A stretch of DNA of 64,000 nt from the NCBI GenBank assembly GCA_030432695.1, contig JAUILN010000019.1, forward strand, positions 1 through 64,000. Reading direction: 5' to 3'. Within the stretch, counting starts at the first letter, position 1. Every line of letters begins with the position of its first letter. Source of the stretch: a bacterium (GTDB lineage: Bacteria > Planctomycetota > UBA1135 > UBA2386). The notes beneath the pieces are model-generated. The model had not been told where the DNA came from. It saw nothing but the letters and a program-made list of their open reading frames with translations, and made no database searches. Shown here one piece after another: positions 44,304 through 51,933 of the stretch. A program made the position numbers and the translations under genes.

Positions 44304-46820
44304 GTGACCTCCTCTTCTCGAGTCGCCTCCGCCCCGACGGGTGGCGGCGCCCGACTCCTCGTCGGCATCCTCGTCGCATTGGCCACGCTGCCCGGCTGCG
44401 CCGGCGACGATGCGCGCACCGGCGCGCCCCAGACACCAGCTCCGCGCACCGACCTGCGTCCGCTGACCGATCGGGTCACCGGCGGCGACGCGCTCGCCGC
44501 GGCCCTGCTGGCCTGGACCAGCAGCGGCCGCCCGTCGAGCGCGGCGCTGCCCGATCTGCCACAGCCGCTGCGCGCCGCACTCGAGGACCGACTCCGGTTC
44601 CACGCACTCGACCACGTCGAGATCGGTGCGAGCGCGGCGGGTGACGGCCTCGACCCCGCGGGCTCCGCGCGGATCCGCCGGCTCGCCGCCGAGCCCGACG
44701 CGCCTGCCGACTCCGGTGCCGACGGCAGCAACCTCGACGACACCCTGGCCGACGAACTCGAACGGCTCGCCGCCCTGGCCGGTGCCGAGGCCCTGCTCGC
44801 CGGCCGCGCGTGGTCGATGGCGCCGGTCGACGCCACGAGCCTCGAACTCGACACGGCGGCGGACACGCTCCCGGATCGCAGCGATCCGACCTCGCTGCGC
44901 AGCGCCACCCCGGACACCCTGCGCCTCGACCTCCGCGCGCTCGGCAGCGCCTTCGCCGCGCGGACCCGCACCGCCCTGTCCCTCGCGGCCCGGCGCCGCG
45001 GCACGGTGGTGGGCGCGTCTCCCCGCGAGGGCCTGCTGGCACTCGTCGCCCTGCAGCAGGCGCTGGCACTCGACGAGACGGTCCTCGACCAGCTGCTGGT
45101 GGACCACGAGGGCACCTCGCGCCGACTCGACGATCCGGACGCCTACGACCCCGCGATCGACCCGGTGCACCCGGCGACCACCGTTCGCTTCACCTCGACT
45201 CCCGCGACCCCGCGCCGCGGCGACGGCGTGGTCACCGAGGACCTCTCCGCCGACCTCACCGCGCAGGCGACCCTGCTCCGCGCCGCCGCCGAACTCGGCT
45301 GGCTCGCCGATCCGGGCAACCCGATCGCCGGCTACCGCGAGCTGTTCGACGGCCCGCCCTTCGGTGAACGCGACGCGGGCAACCCCGCGACACCCGGCCT
45401 GCTGACCTGGGAAGACGACGTGCGCCCGCTGCTGCACGGTCCGCGCGGCGGCTGCCTGTCGTGCCACGCCCCCCCTGCCCCCGAGTCCCGTTTCCGCATC
45501 GACAGCTACGACCACGTGCTCGGCCGCGATCCGAACGCGCTGCCGCGGAGCGGAGTCGCACCGGTGTCCCCCGGCGATCGCCAGGCCAGCCCGCTGTGGC
45601 TGGTCCTCGGCGGCCCCTGGACCGATCCCGGTGGACGTCGCGTACCGCGCATGCCGCGTGGCCGTGCGCCACTCGCCCCGGCCGAGATCGAACTCGTAGG
45701 AGCCTGGATCGACCAGGGCGCGGTCGAACGACGCCGCCCCGACGGACCCGGCGCCCGCCCCGGCATGTCGCTGGCGCGCGTGCTGTTGCAGAACCTGCTG
45801 GTACTGCACACGGTCGACGGCGGCCGGTTCGACGGTCTGCAGCACGCTCGTCACGACGGCGACGGATCGGGGCTGGTCGAAGCGGAGGCCACCGGCGCGA
45901 CCCTCTCGGCAGCGGCGACGTTCCTGCTGGTCGCACCCGACGAGCCCGGACTCGCCGCCGCCCTCGACCGCTGGGTCGACGCCGCGCTCCGCCACCTGGT
46001 CGACGGCTCGGACCGCATCCACGCCACGCTCGACCTGCACCGCGCCGACCCGGACCCGCTCCCCGCGGAGCCGCGGCTCGGTGCGAGTGCCGCGCTGGTC
46101 GCCGGCGTCCTCGCTGCGGCACGCGCCCTCGACCGCCCCGACCTCGCCGCCCGCGGCCGCGCCCTCGGCACCCGCCTCCTCGACGACCACTTCGAAGCCG
46201 CCACCGGCCGGCCCACCGAGCGCCCGGGCGTCTACACCAGCACCTGGTCGGCGACCGACCTCGCGCACTGGTGCGATGCACTGCGCGAGCTCGCGGTCGC
46301 CGGCTCACCCACGGCGGTGGACACTTTCGCCGCCACCGTCGACGCGCTGCTCCCGGTTTTCACCGGCTCCGAACTCGACGGCTCCGGCGAGCTGCTCGGC
46401 GACGGCGAGCCCGACACCGACCAGGACGGCATCCCCGAGACCCGCGGCGGCGGACCCGGTCCACGCTTCCGCGCCGCAGCCCGGATCGGCGCCGATCCGG
46501 AGCCCGATCCCGACCGGCGGATCTCCTTCGTCGACCAGATCCTGCCGCTGTTCCGCGCCCGCTGCGCCGGCTGCCACGTCGAGGGCGCGCGCCAGGGGGA
46601 CTACGCATTGGACACACCGCGGCTCGCGGCGCGCGGCGGCGAGTCGGGCCGCGACGACCTGCTGGTGCCCGGCGATGCCGAAGCCTCGCTGCTGTTCCGC
46701 AAGCTCGCCGACCGCAGCCCGCCGGTCGGCGCCCAGATGCCACTCGACCTGCCTCCCGTGGAACGCCGGGGTCTCGCCCTGTTGCGCGCGTGGATCCACG
46801 AAGGAGCCCGCAACCGATGA
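44304..46820 (+). CDS. di-haem lipoprotein of the porin-cytochrome operon
   Basis: An 838-aa protein with a GTG start at 44304 and a lipoprotein signal (LLVGILVALATLPGC). Two haem sites are visible: CLSCH at about residue 383, in a segment like planctomycete PSCyt domains (PLLHGPRGGCLSCHAPP ... FRIDSYDHVLGRD ... AEIELVGAWIDQGA), and CAGCH at about 754 followed by LPLDLPPVERRGLALLRAWIHEGA. Between them is an Ala-rich helical region. A DTDQDGIPET calcium-like loop lies at about 710. The stop overlaps the start of the 18-haem cytochrome (ATGA). It could be the membrane-anchored donor or surface acceptor of the electron path. Confidence 0.8.
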   Translation: MTSSSRVASAPTGGGARLLVGILVALATLPGCAGDDARTGAPQTPAPRTDLRPLTDRVTGGDALAAALLAWTSSGRPSSAALPDLPQPLRAALEDRLRFHALDHVEIGASAAGDGLDPAGSARIRRLAAEPDAPADSGADGSNLDDTLADELERLAALAGAEALLAGRAWSMAPVDATSLELDTAADTLPDRSDPTSLRSATPDTLRLDLRALGSAFAARTRTALSLAARRRGTVVGASPREGLLALVALQQALALDETVLDQLLVDHEGTSRRLDDPDAYDPAIDPVHPATTVRFTSTPATPRRGDGVVTEDLSADLTAQATLLRAAAELGWLADPGNPIAGYRELFDGPPFGERDAGNPATPGLLTWEDDVRPLLHGPRGGCLSCHAPPAPESRFRIDSYDHVLGRDPNALPRSGVAPVSPGDRQASPLWLVLGGPWTDPGGRRVPRMPRGRAPLAPAEIELVGAWIDQGAVERRRPDGPGARPGMSLARVLLQNLLVLHTVDGGRFDGLQHARHDGDGSGLVEAEATGATLSAAATFLLVAPDEPGLAAALDRWVDAALRHLVDGSDRIHATLDLHRADPDPLPAEPRLGASAALVAGVLAAARALDRPDLAARGRALGTRLLDDHFEAATGRPTERPGVYTSTWSATDLAHWCDALRELAVAGSPTAVDTFAATVDALLPVFTGSELDGSGELLGDGEPDTDQDGIPETRGGGPGPRFRAAARIGADPEPDPDRRISFVDQILPLFRARCAGCHVEGARQGDYALDTPRLAARGGESGRDDLLVPGDAEASLLFRKLADRSPPVGAQMPLDLPPVERRGLALLRAWIHEGARNR

Positions 46821-48454
46821 GGTTCCCCAGACCCCGAACGCCACGCTGGCTGTTCCTACCCGCCGTGCTGCTGCTGCTCGCCGCGGCCCTGGTGACCGAC
46901 GACGACACCGCACCCTGGCCACGTACCGGGGACCGGGTCGGACCGGCCCGCTGCATCGAGTGCCACGACGTCGCCGCCGACCTGATCGCCGAGGGGTTCC
47001 ACGCCGCGGTCGTCCACAGCCCGGCCGCGGTCGGTTGCGAGACCTGCCACGGACCGGGTGCGGCGCATGCCGGCGACGAAGCACTCGAGTCGATCACCTA
47101 CCCGCCGCTGCTCGCGCCCGAGGTCCAGGTGCGCCTGTGTGGACAATGCCACGCCGCCGAGGCGCGCGACCACGCCGGCGGCGGAGTCGAGACCTTCCTC
47201 GAAGCGGGCCTCGGCTGCACCGAGTGCCATCCGGTCCACGAGAAGCGGCCGGACGCGGCGCCGTTCCCCGGGGTCCGGTTCCTGAGCAAGGCCGCGACGC
47301 TGGTCGGCTCGGACGGCGTCGACGACACCACCTGCGTCCGCTGCCACCCGCGCCAGGATCGGCTGCTGCGCGAGCCTTCGGTCTGCGGCGGGGGCCACGC
47401 CGACCACGCCGCGGGCTCGCTGCACGACGAGCGCCCGCCTGGGCACGGCTGCGTCACCTGCCACGGCCACGGCGCGCGACACGTCGAGAGCGGTGGCCTC
47501 GCCCGCCTCGTCAGCCGACCCGACCGCGCCCGCGACGGCGTCGCGACCTGCCGGGCATGCCACGCCGATGTCGATCCCGAAACCTTCCACTGGCCCGCGG
47601 ACCATCCCGCGCTGCGTGGCGGCCAGGCCGACTGCTTCACGTGCCATCGGATCCACGTGCCGCCCCCGGCAGAGATCGATTCGGAGGTGCCAACCAACCG
47701 CACCTGCGTCGCCTGCCACGGCCCCGACTACCACGGCCTCGCCGACAGCGTCCACGCCGAACTCGGCCGCCTCGACACGCCGCTGAGCGAGGGCTGCGCG
47801 GGCTGCCACGACGGCGCGCTCGAGCATGCCCGCTCCGGCGGCCGCGCAGCGCTGGTCGCCTCGCTGCGCGGCCCCGACCCCGGCCAGCTGCGAGCGGCGT
47901 GCATGAGCTGCCACCAGGACCACGAGGCCCTGCGGGGCGTCGCCACCGACCGGCACGCGCGGCGCGATCTGTCCTGCCTCGACTGCCACGAGTCCCCGGC
48001 GATCCCGCGCGGCCGGGTCCGCGAACGCGCCGAGGCCCGCTGCGCCGCCTGCCACGCCGACGTCGCCGCCCGCTTCCGACTGCCCAACCACCACCCCACG
48101 GCGGAACAGGGCGGTGGCTGCACCGACTGCCACGACCCGCACGACATCCGCACCACGCGCCTCGACCGCCGGCTCCGTGAGCAGGACTGCACCGACTGCC
48201 ACCGCGCCTACCGCGGCCCGTTCGTGTTCCCACACCGCGTGCAGATGCGCGGCGGCTGCACCACCTGCCACGATCCACACGGCAGCCCCAACCGCCGCCT
48301 GCTGCACCAGGTGACGACCCAGCAGAACTGCATCGCGTGCCACGGCGACTTCCCGTCGTTCCACGACCAGACGCAGGGCTCGGTGTTCACCAACTGCCTG
48401 AACTGCCACACGCGGATCCACGGCAGCAACCACTCGCGGTACCTGTTCCGGTGA
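46817..48454 (+). CDS. 18-haem c-type cytochrome (MtrA/DmsE-like role)
   Basis: A 545-aa protein with an N-terminal signal or anchor (FLPAVLLLLAAALV). I count 18 canonical CxxCH sites: CIECH, CETCH, CGQCH, CTECH, CVRCH, CVTCH, CRACH, CFTCH, CVACH, CAGCH, CMSCH, CLDCH, CAACH, CTDCH twice, CTTCH, CIACH and CLNCH. A nineteenth site appears lost: CGGGH (about residue 193) has Gly for the second Cys. Many extra His residues could be distal ligands. One haem per about 30 residues is the density of nanowire-like periplasmic cytochromes such as MtrA. It overlaps both neighbours by 4 bp, the next being a barrel protein with its own haems. Confidence 0.88.
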   Translation: MRFPRPRTPRWLFLPAVLLLLAAALVTDDDTAPWPRTGDRVGPARCIECHDVAADLIAEGFHAAVVHSPAAVGCETCHGPGAAHAGDEALESITYPPLLAPEVQVRLCGQCHAAEARDHAGGGVETFLEAGLGCTECHPVHEKRPDAAPFPGVRFLSKAATLVGSDGVDDTTCVRCHPRQDRLLREPSVCGGGHADHAAGSLHDERPPGHGCVTCHGHGARHVESGGLARLVSRPDRARDGVATCRACHADVDPETFHWPADHPALRGGQADCFTCHRIHVPPPAEIDSEVPTNRTCVACHGPDYHGLADSVHAELGRLDTPLSEGCAGCHDGALEHARSGGRAALVASLRGPDPGQLRAACMSCHQDHEALRGVATDRHARRDLSCLDCHESPAIPRGRVRERAEARCAACHADVAARFRLPNHHPTAEQGGGCTDCHDPHDIRTTRLDRRLREQDCTDCHRAYRGPFVFPHRVQMRGGCTTCHDPHGSPNRRLLHQVTTQQNCIACHGDFPSFHDQTQGSVFTNCLNCHTRIHGSNHSRYLFR

Positions 48455-50697
48455 CGGCTCCCAGGACGACGCTGGCGCTGGGCCTGGCGCTCCTCGTGGG
48501 ACTGGCGGCACTCGGCGCGGAGCACGCCGGCGCGCCGCGGCACCGCGCGCTGCATGCGGGCGACCTCGGGCCGCGCGAGGAATCCTGCACGCTGTGCCAT
48601 CGCGCCGCGGTCCACGGGCTCCGGCGCAGCGACCACGCGAGCCTGCTGGAGGGCCCGGACGCGGCGCGATCTTGCACCGTCTGCCATGCCGGCGCAGCAC
48701 CGCACGCCGAGGCCATGCGCGATCCGCTGACGTCGCCACTCGCGCCACCGCCGGTGGAGCGCGCCTCGTGCCTCGCCTGCCACGACGACGTCGGCGACCT
48801 GCGCCGCGCCGCGCATCCGTGGGTGCCCGAAAGCGCGATCGAACGAATGGAAGCGCTCGACCGAGACGTGCCGACACCCACCCTGCTGGACGAGCCCGGC
48901 CCCGAGTGGAGCGCGATGCTGCTGGCGGGCTACCGCTTCGTGAACCGCAGCGGCTCGGCCGAGCGCTTCGACACCGACCTGAACCTCGACGAAGGCTTCC
49001 GCCTGTTCGACGCCGAGTTCGAAGCCCTGCGGCTCGACGGCCTGCTCGACGAGGTGCGGTTCGAGGCCCACGACCTCGGCGACCCCTACGCGCGGGCCCA
49101 TCTGGATCTGCGCCGTGACGAAGGCTTCGAACTCGCCTCCGACTACCGACGGCGACGCTTCCAGTACCGCGCCAGCGGCGACTACCACCGCGTCGACCAC
49201 CGCGAGTACACCATCGACCTCGGCCTCACCCTCCCGCTCGACGACGACCTGCGGCTGATCCTCGACCTGAGCCGGACCCGCGCCGAGGGCTTCTGGCTGA
49301 CCAACCGGATCGGCAACCGCAACGTGACGCCGCAGACCACCCTCGATGGCGTCGAGAGTCCGCGCCGGCTGGACAGCCGCGAGGCCGCGTTCGGTGTGGC
49401 GGGCCGGATCGGCGACGTCGGCTACCACGTCGAGGCGACCTGGCTCGACGAGGAACTCGACGAACGCTGGCGCTTCGACCGCGGACCGGGCGATCCGGGT
49501 GGCCCGGCGAGTGAGGACCTGACGGCGCGCTCGACGACCCGCGGACCGGGCGCGCGCTTCGGCCTCGACCACGACGACGACGAGATCGCCTTCGCGTTCG
49601 ACGGCCGCTACCTCGACCTCGAACGCCGCAGCCGCGTGCAGGGCCTGGAGACCGGCGTCGACAGCGAGCCCTTCGAGACCGACACGAGCTCGAGTGGCGA
49701 GGCGCAGGCCGAGACCCTGCTGCTCGACGCCGACCTGTGGCTGCGGCTCACGGATCGCGTCGCGGTGCACGGCACGGTGGGCGGACGCTGGCACGACGAG
49801 GACATCCGCTTCGCGCGCAGCGACGTGACCTCGTTCCCCGGCTCCGGAACCGTGGTCCGCGACGACGAACTGCGCGACCTCGACGCCGCCCAGCAGAGCC
49901 GCTTCGGCGACGTGCTGCTGGAGGTCGAGCCGGTCGACGACCTGCGGCTCGCGGGCGGCGTCGGCTTCGCGCGCGACTTCCTGCGGGTCCCCGACCTGGA
50001 TCCGACCGACCGCGACTTCGTCGAAGGAACGACCCGCGACCACGGCGCACGCGCCGAACTCGACTGGCACTTCGCGGACCATTGGACGCTGCGTGCCGAC
50101 TACGCCGACTACGCCCGCGCCGGCAGCCTGCTCCACGAGCTCGAGCCGAACGACTTCGAGCAGGCCCGCGCCGACCTCCGCCACCGCCGCGAGCGCTGGC
50201 AGGCCCACGTCGGCTGGAGTCACCGCCGCACCCGCCAGGACGCCTCCGCCCACCGCAACGCCTACGATGCGATCACCGTGGACGGCGGCTGGCAGGCCGA
50301 GGACGGCGATCTCGACCTGTTCGCCTCGCTGACCTTCGCCCGCAGCGAGTCCCGCACCCTGACCACCTTCTGGTTCGACCCCGACCCGACCCCCCAGCCG
50401 ACCACGGTCGGCTACGCTGGCGACACCTGGAGTTCGGCCGTCGGGTTCCGCTGGCGACCGCGCGACACGCTCTCGTGGACCACCGACCTGTCGTGGACCG
50501 ACACCCACGGCGACTTCGACGTGACCTCGGCGTCGCTGCGGAGTACGGCCGAGTGGGAGGTCCTGGAAGGCGGCCGCGCGGTGGTCGACGTGCTGCACGT
50601 CCACTACCGCGAGCAGGGCGGCCTCGACGACTACGACGCGACGCTGGTCACCCTCGGCTGGCGGCAGTCGTTCGGTCGTCGCGCGGAGTCCCGCTGA
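48451..50697 (+). CDS. outer-membrane barrel with three N-terminal haem sites (MtrB/PioB-like)
   Basis: A 748-aa protein with a GTG start overlapping the previous stop (GTGA) and a signal peptide (TLALGLALLVGLAALGAEH). Three CxxCH sites come first: CTLCH (46), CTVCH (75) and CLACH (107). From about residue 150 to the end, alternating polar and hydrophobic residues with many aromatic girdle residues and charged turns (for example DLGLTLPLDDDLRLILDLSRTR and VGFRWRPRDTLSWTTDLSWT) indicate a beta-barrel of over 20 strands ending in TLGWRQSF. Large barrels next to multihaem cytochromes are the hallmark of porin-cytochrome conduits. Haems fused to the barrel itself are unusual. Homology to MtrB is not shown, only architecture and context. 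Confidence 0.8.
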   Translation: MTAPRTTLALGLALLVGLAALGAEHAGAPRHRALHAGDLGPREESCTLCHRAAVHGLRRSDHASLLEGPDAARSCTVCHAGAAPHAEAMRDPLTSPLAPPPVERASCLACHDDVGDLRRAAHPWVPESAIERMEALDRDVPTPTLLDEPGPEWSAMLLAGYRFVNRSGSAERFDTDLNLDEGFRLFDAEFEALRLDGLLDEVRFEAHDLGDPYARAHLDLRRDEGFELASDYRRRRFQYRASGDYHRVDHREYTIDLGLTLPLDDDLRLILDLSRTRAEGFWLTNRIGNRNVTPQTTLDGVESPRRLDSREAAFGVAGRIGDVGYHVEATWLDEELDERWRFDRGPGDPGGPASEDLTARSTTRGPGARFGLDHDDDEIAFAFDGRYLDLERRSRVQGLETGVDSEPFETDTSSSGEAQAETLLLDADLWLRLTDRVAVHGTVGGRWHDEDIRFARSDVTSFPGSGTVVRDDELRDLDAAQQSRFGDVLLEVEPVDDLRLAGGVGFARDFLRVPDLDPTDRDFVEGTTRDHGARAELDWHFADHWTLRADYADYARAGSLLHELEPNDFEQARADLRHRRERWQAHVGWSHRRTRQDASAHRNAYDAITVDGGWQAEDGDLDLFASLTFARSESRTLTTFWFDPDPTPQPTTVGYAGDTWSSAVGFRWRPRDTLSWTTDLSWTDTHGDFDVTSASLRSTAEWEVLEGGRAVVDVLHVHYREQGGLDDYDATLVTLGWRQSFGRRAESR

Positions 50698-50719
50698 TCT
50701 GCCTCGCATCCTCCTGCCG

Positions 50720-50755
50720 AGCCCCACTGCCGACTCCACTGCAGACTCCACTGCC
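50720..50755. repeat. short 12-bp tandem repeat
   Basis: About three copies of a GACTCCACTGCC-like 12-mer; two (from 50732 and 50744) are identical over 11 bases. It lies in the 89-bp gap before the DNRLRE-like gene. Confidence 0.5.
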
Positions 50756-50786
50756 AAGCCTCCTTCCGCAGACCCACCTCGTTCCG

Positions 50787-51845
50787 ATGCACACCTCCTC
50801 GATGCTCCTCTCGTTGGTCTTCGCCTGCTCCGGCGTGGCCACCGCCCAGTTCCAGGTCACCCTCGAACCCTCCCGCGACAACACGCTCTACGAGAGCCCC
50901 ACCGGCGCCTGGAGCAATGGCGCCGGCACGCGGCTGTTCAGCGGTCTGACCAACAACACCGAGATCCGCCGCGGACTGGTCGCCTTCGACCTCTCGACGA
51001 TCCCGGCCGGCTCGACGATCCAGGCCGTCGACCTCCAGCTCACCGTGGTGCGCACGATCTCGGCGCCGCAGCCGGTCGACCTGTACCGCGTGCTCGCCGA
51101 ATGGGGCGAAGCCGGCTCGGTCGCGGGCGGTGGGCAGGGGGGCGGCACCACCGCCCAGCCCGGCGACGCGACCTGGACCGACCGCATCCTCGGCACCGCG
51201 GCATGGACGACCGTGGGCGGCGACTTCGCCGCGACCGCGAGCGCAACGTTCACCGCACCGGCCGGTGGGCCCGTGGTGATCACCTCGACGCCGACGTTGG
51301 TCGCCGACGTCCAGGCCTGGCTCGACGGCACCGCCGGTTCCTTCGGCTGGCTGCTCCACGGCGACGAGGTCAACGGCCCGTCAGCCGTCGGCTTCGCCAC
51401 CCGCGAAGAGCCGGTGGCGGCCGACCGCCCGCAGCTCCGAGTGACCTTCACCCCACCTCCAGCCAGCGCGACCAGCTTCGGCAGCGGCTGCACCGGTGGC
51501 GGGGCGAACGTCCTGACGCTCGCCGCCAGCGGTCGCCCATCGGTTCCGGCGCCGACCTTCGCACTGTCGTTGACCGGGGGCCCCGCCAATGGACCGCACG
51601 CGTTCAGCATTGCGCTGGCCCGTGCCGTGGCACCGATCCCGCTCGGCAATGGCTGCTTTCTGCTGATCGATCCGGCCACCGTACTCGCGGGTCCGGCGGG
51701 CAATGCGAGCCGTACGCTGGGCCTGCCGATCCCCAATGACGCCGGCCTCTTGGGACTCGCCCTGGCCGTCCAGGGCGTCGCCGCCGATCTCAGCACCGGC
51801 CGCCTCGCGACGTCGAACGGGCTGGAGCTGCGGTTCGGGTCCTGA
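50787..51845 (+). CDS. secreted DNRLRE-like beta-sandwich protein
   Basis: A 352-aa protein with a signal peptide (MHTSSMLLSLVFACSGVATA). Residues about 22-225 follow the DNRLRE/CBM96-like pattern: VTLEPSRDNTLYESPTGAWSN, GTRLFSGLTN, RRGLVAFDLSTIPAGSTIQAVDL, and a late FGWLLHGDEVNGPSAVGFATRE. The last 120 residues (FGSGCTGGGANVLTLAASGRP ... LGNGCFLLIDP ... LATSNGLEL) are the shared C-terminal domain. It follows the porin-cytochrome operon on the same strand after 89 bp. A surface structural or carbohydrate-binding protein is likely. Confidence 0.8.
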   Translation: MHTSSMLLSLVFACSGVATAQFQVTLEPSRDNTLYESPTGAWSNGAGTRLFSGLTNNTEIRRGLVAFDLSTIPAGSTIQAVDLQLTVVRTISAPQPVDLYRVLAEWGEAGSVAGGGQGGGTTAQPGDATWTDRILGTAAWTTVGGDFAATASATFTAPAGGPVVITSTPTLVADVQAWLDGTAGSFGWLLHGDEVNGPSAVGFATREEPVAADRPQLRVTFTPPPASATSFGSGCTGGGANVLTLAASGRPSVPAPTFALSLTGGPANGPHAFSIALARAVAPIPLGNGCFLLIDPATVLAGPAGNASRTLGLPIPNDAGLLGLALAVQGVAADLSTGRLATSNGLELRFGS

Positions 51846-51933
51846 CGCGATCCGCGACGCGCGTCGCCGCAGGGATCACGTCGCGACGGCCGGGGCCCCA
51901 CGGGCCGGCGATCCGATGGCATCATCGGGGGTG

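Noticed and set aside
45461..46816. Open frame extension upstream of the 18-haem cytochrome start
   Set aside because: The translated part is Arg/Pro-rich and overlaps the di-haem lipoprotein gene in another frame; the ATG at 46817 is followed by a signal sequence.
50720..50755. Possible CRISPR-like or regulatory array
   Set aside because: Only about three 12-bp units with no spacers and no cas genes; a simple tandem repeat.
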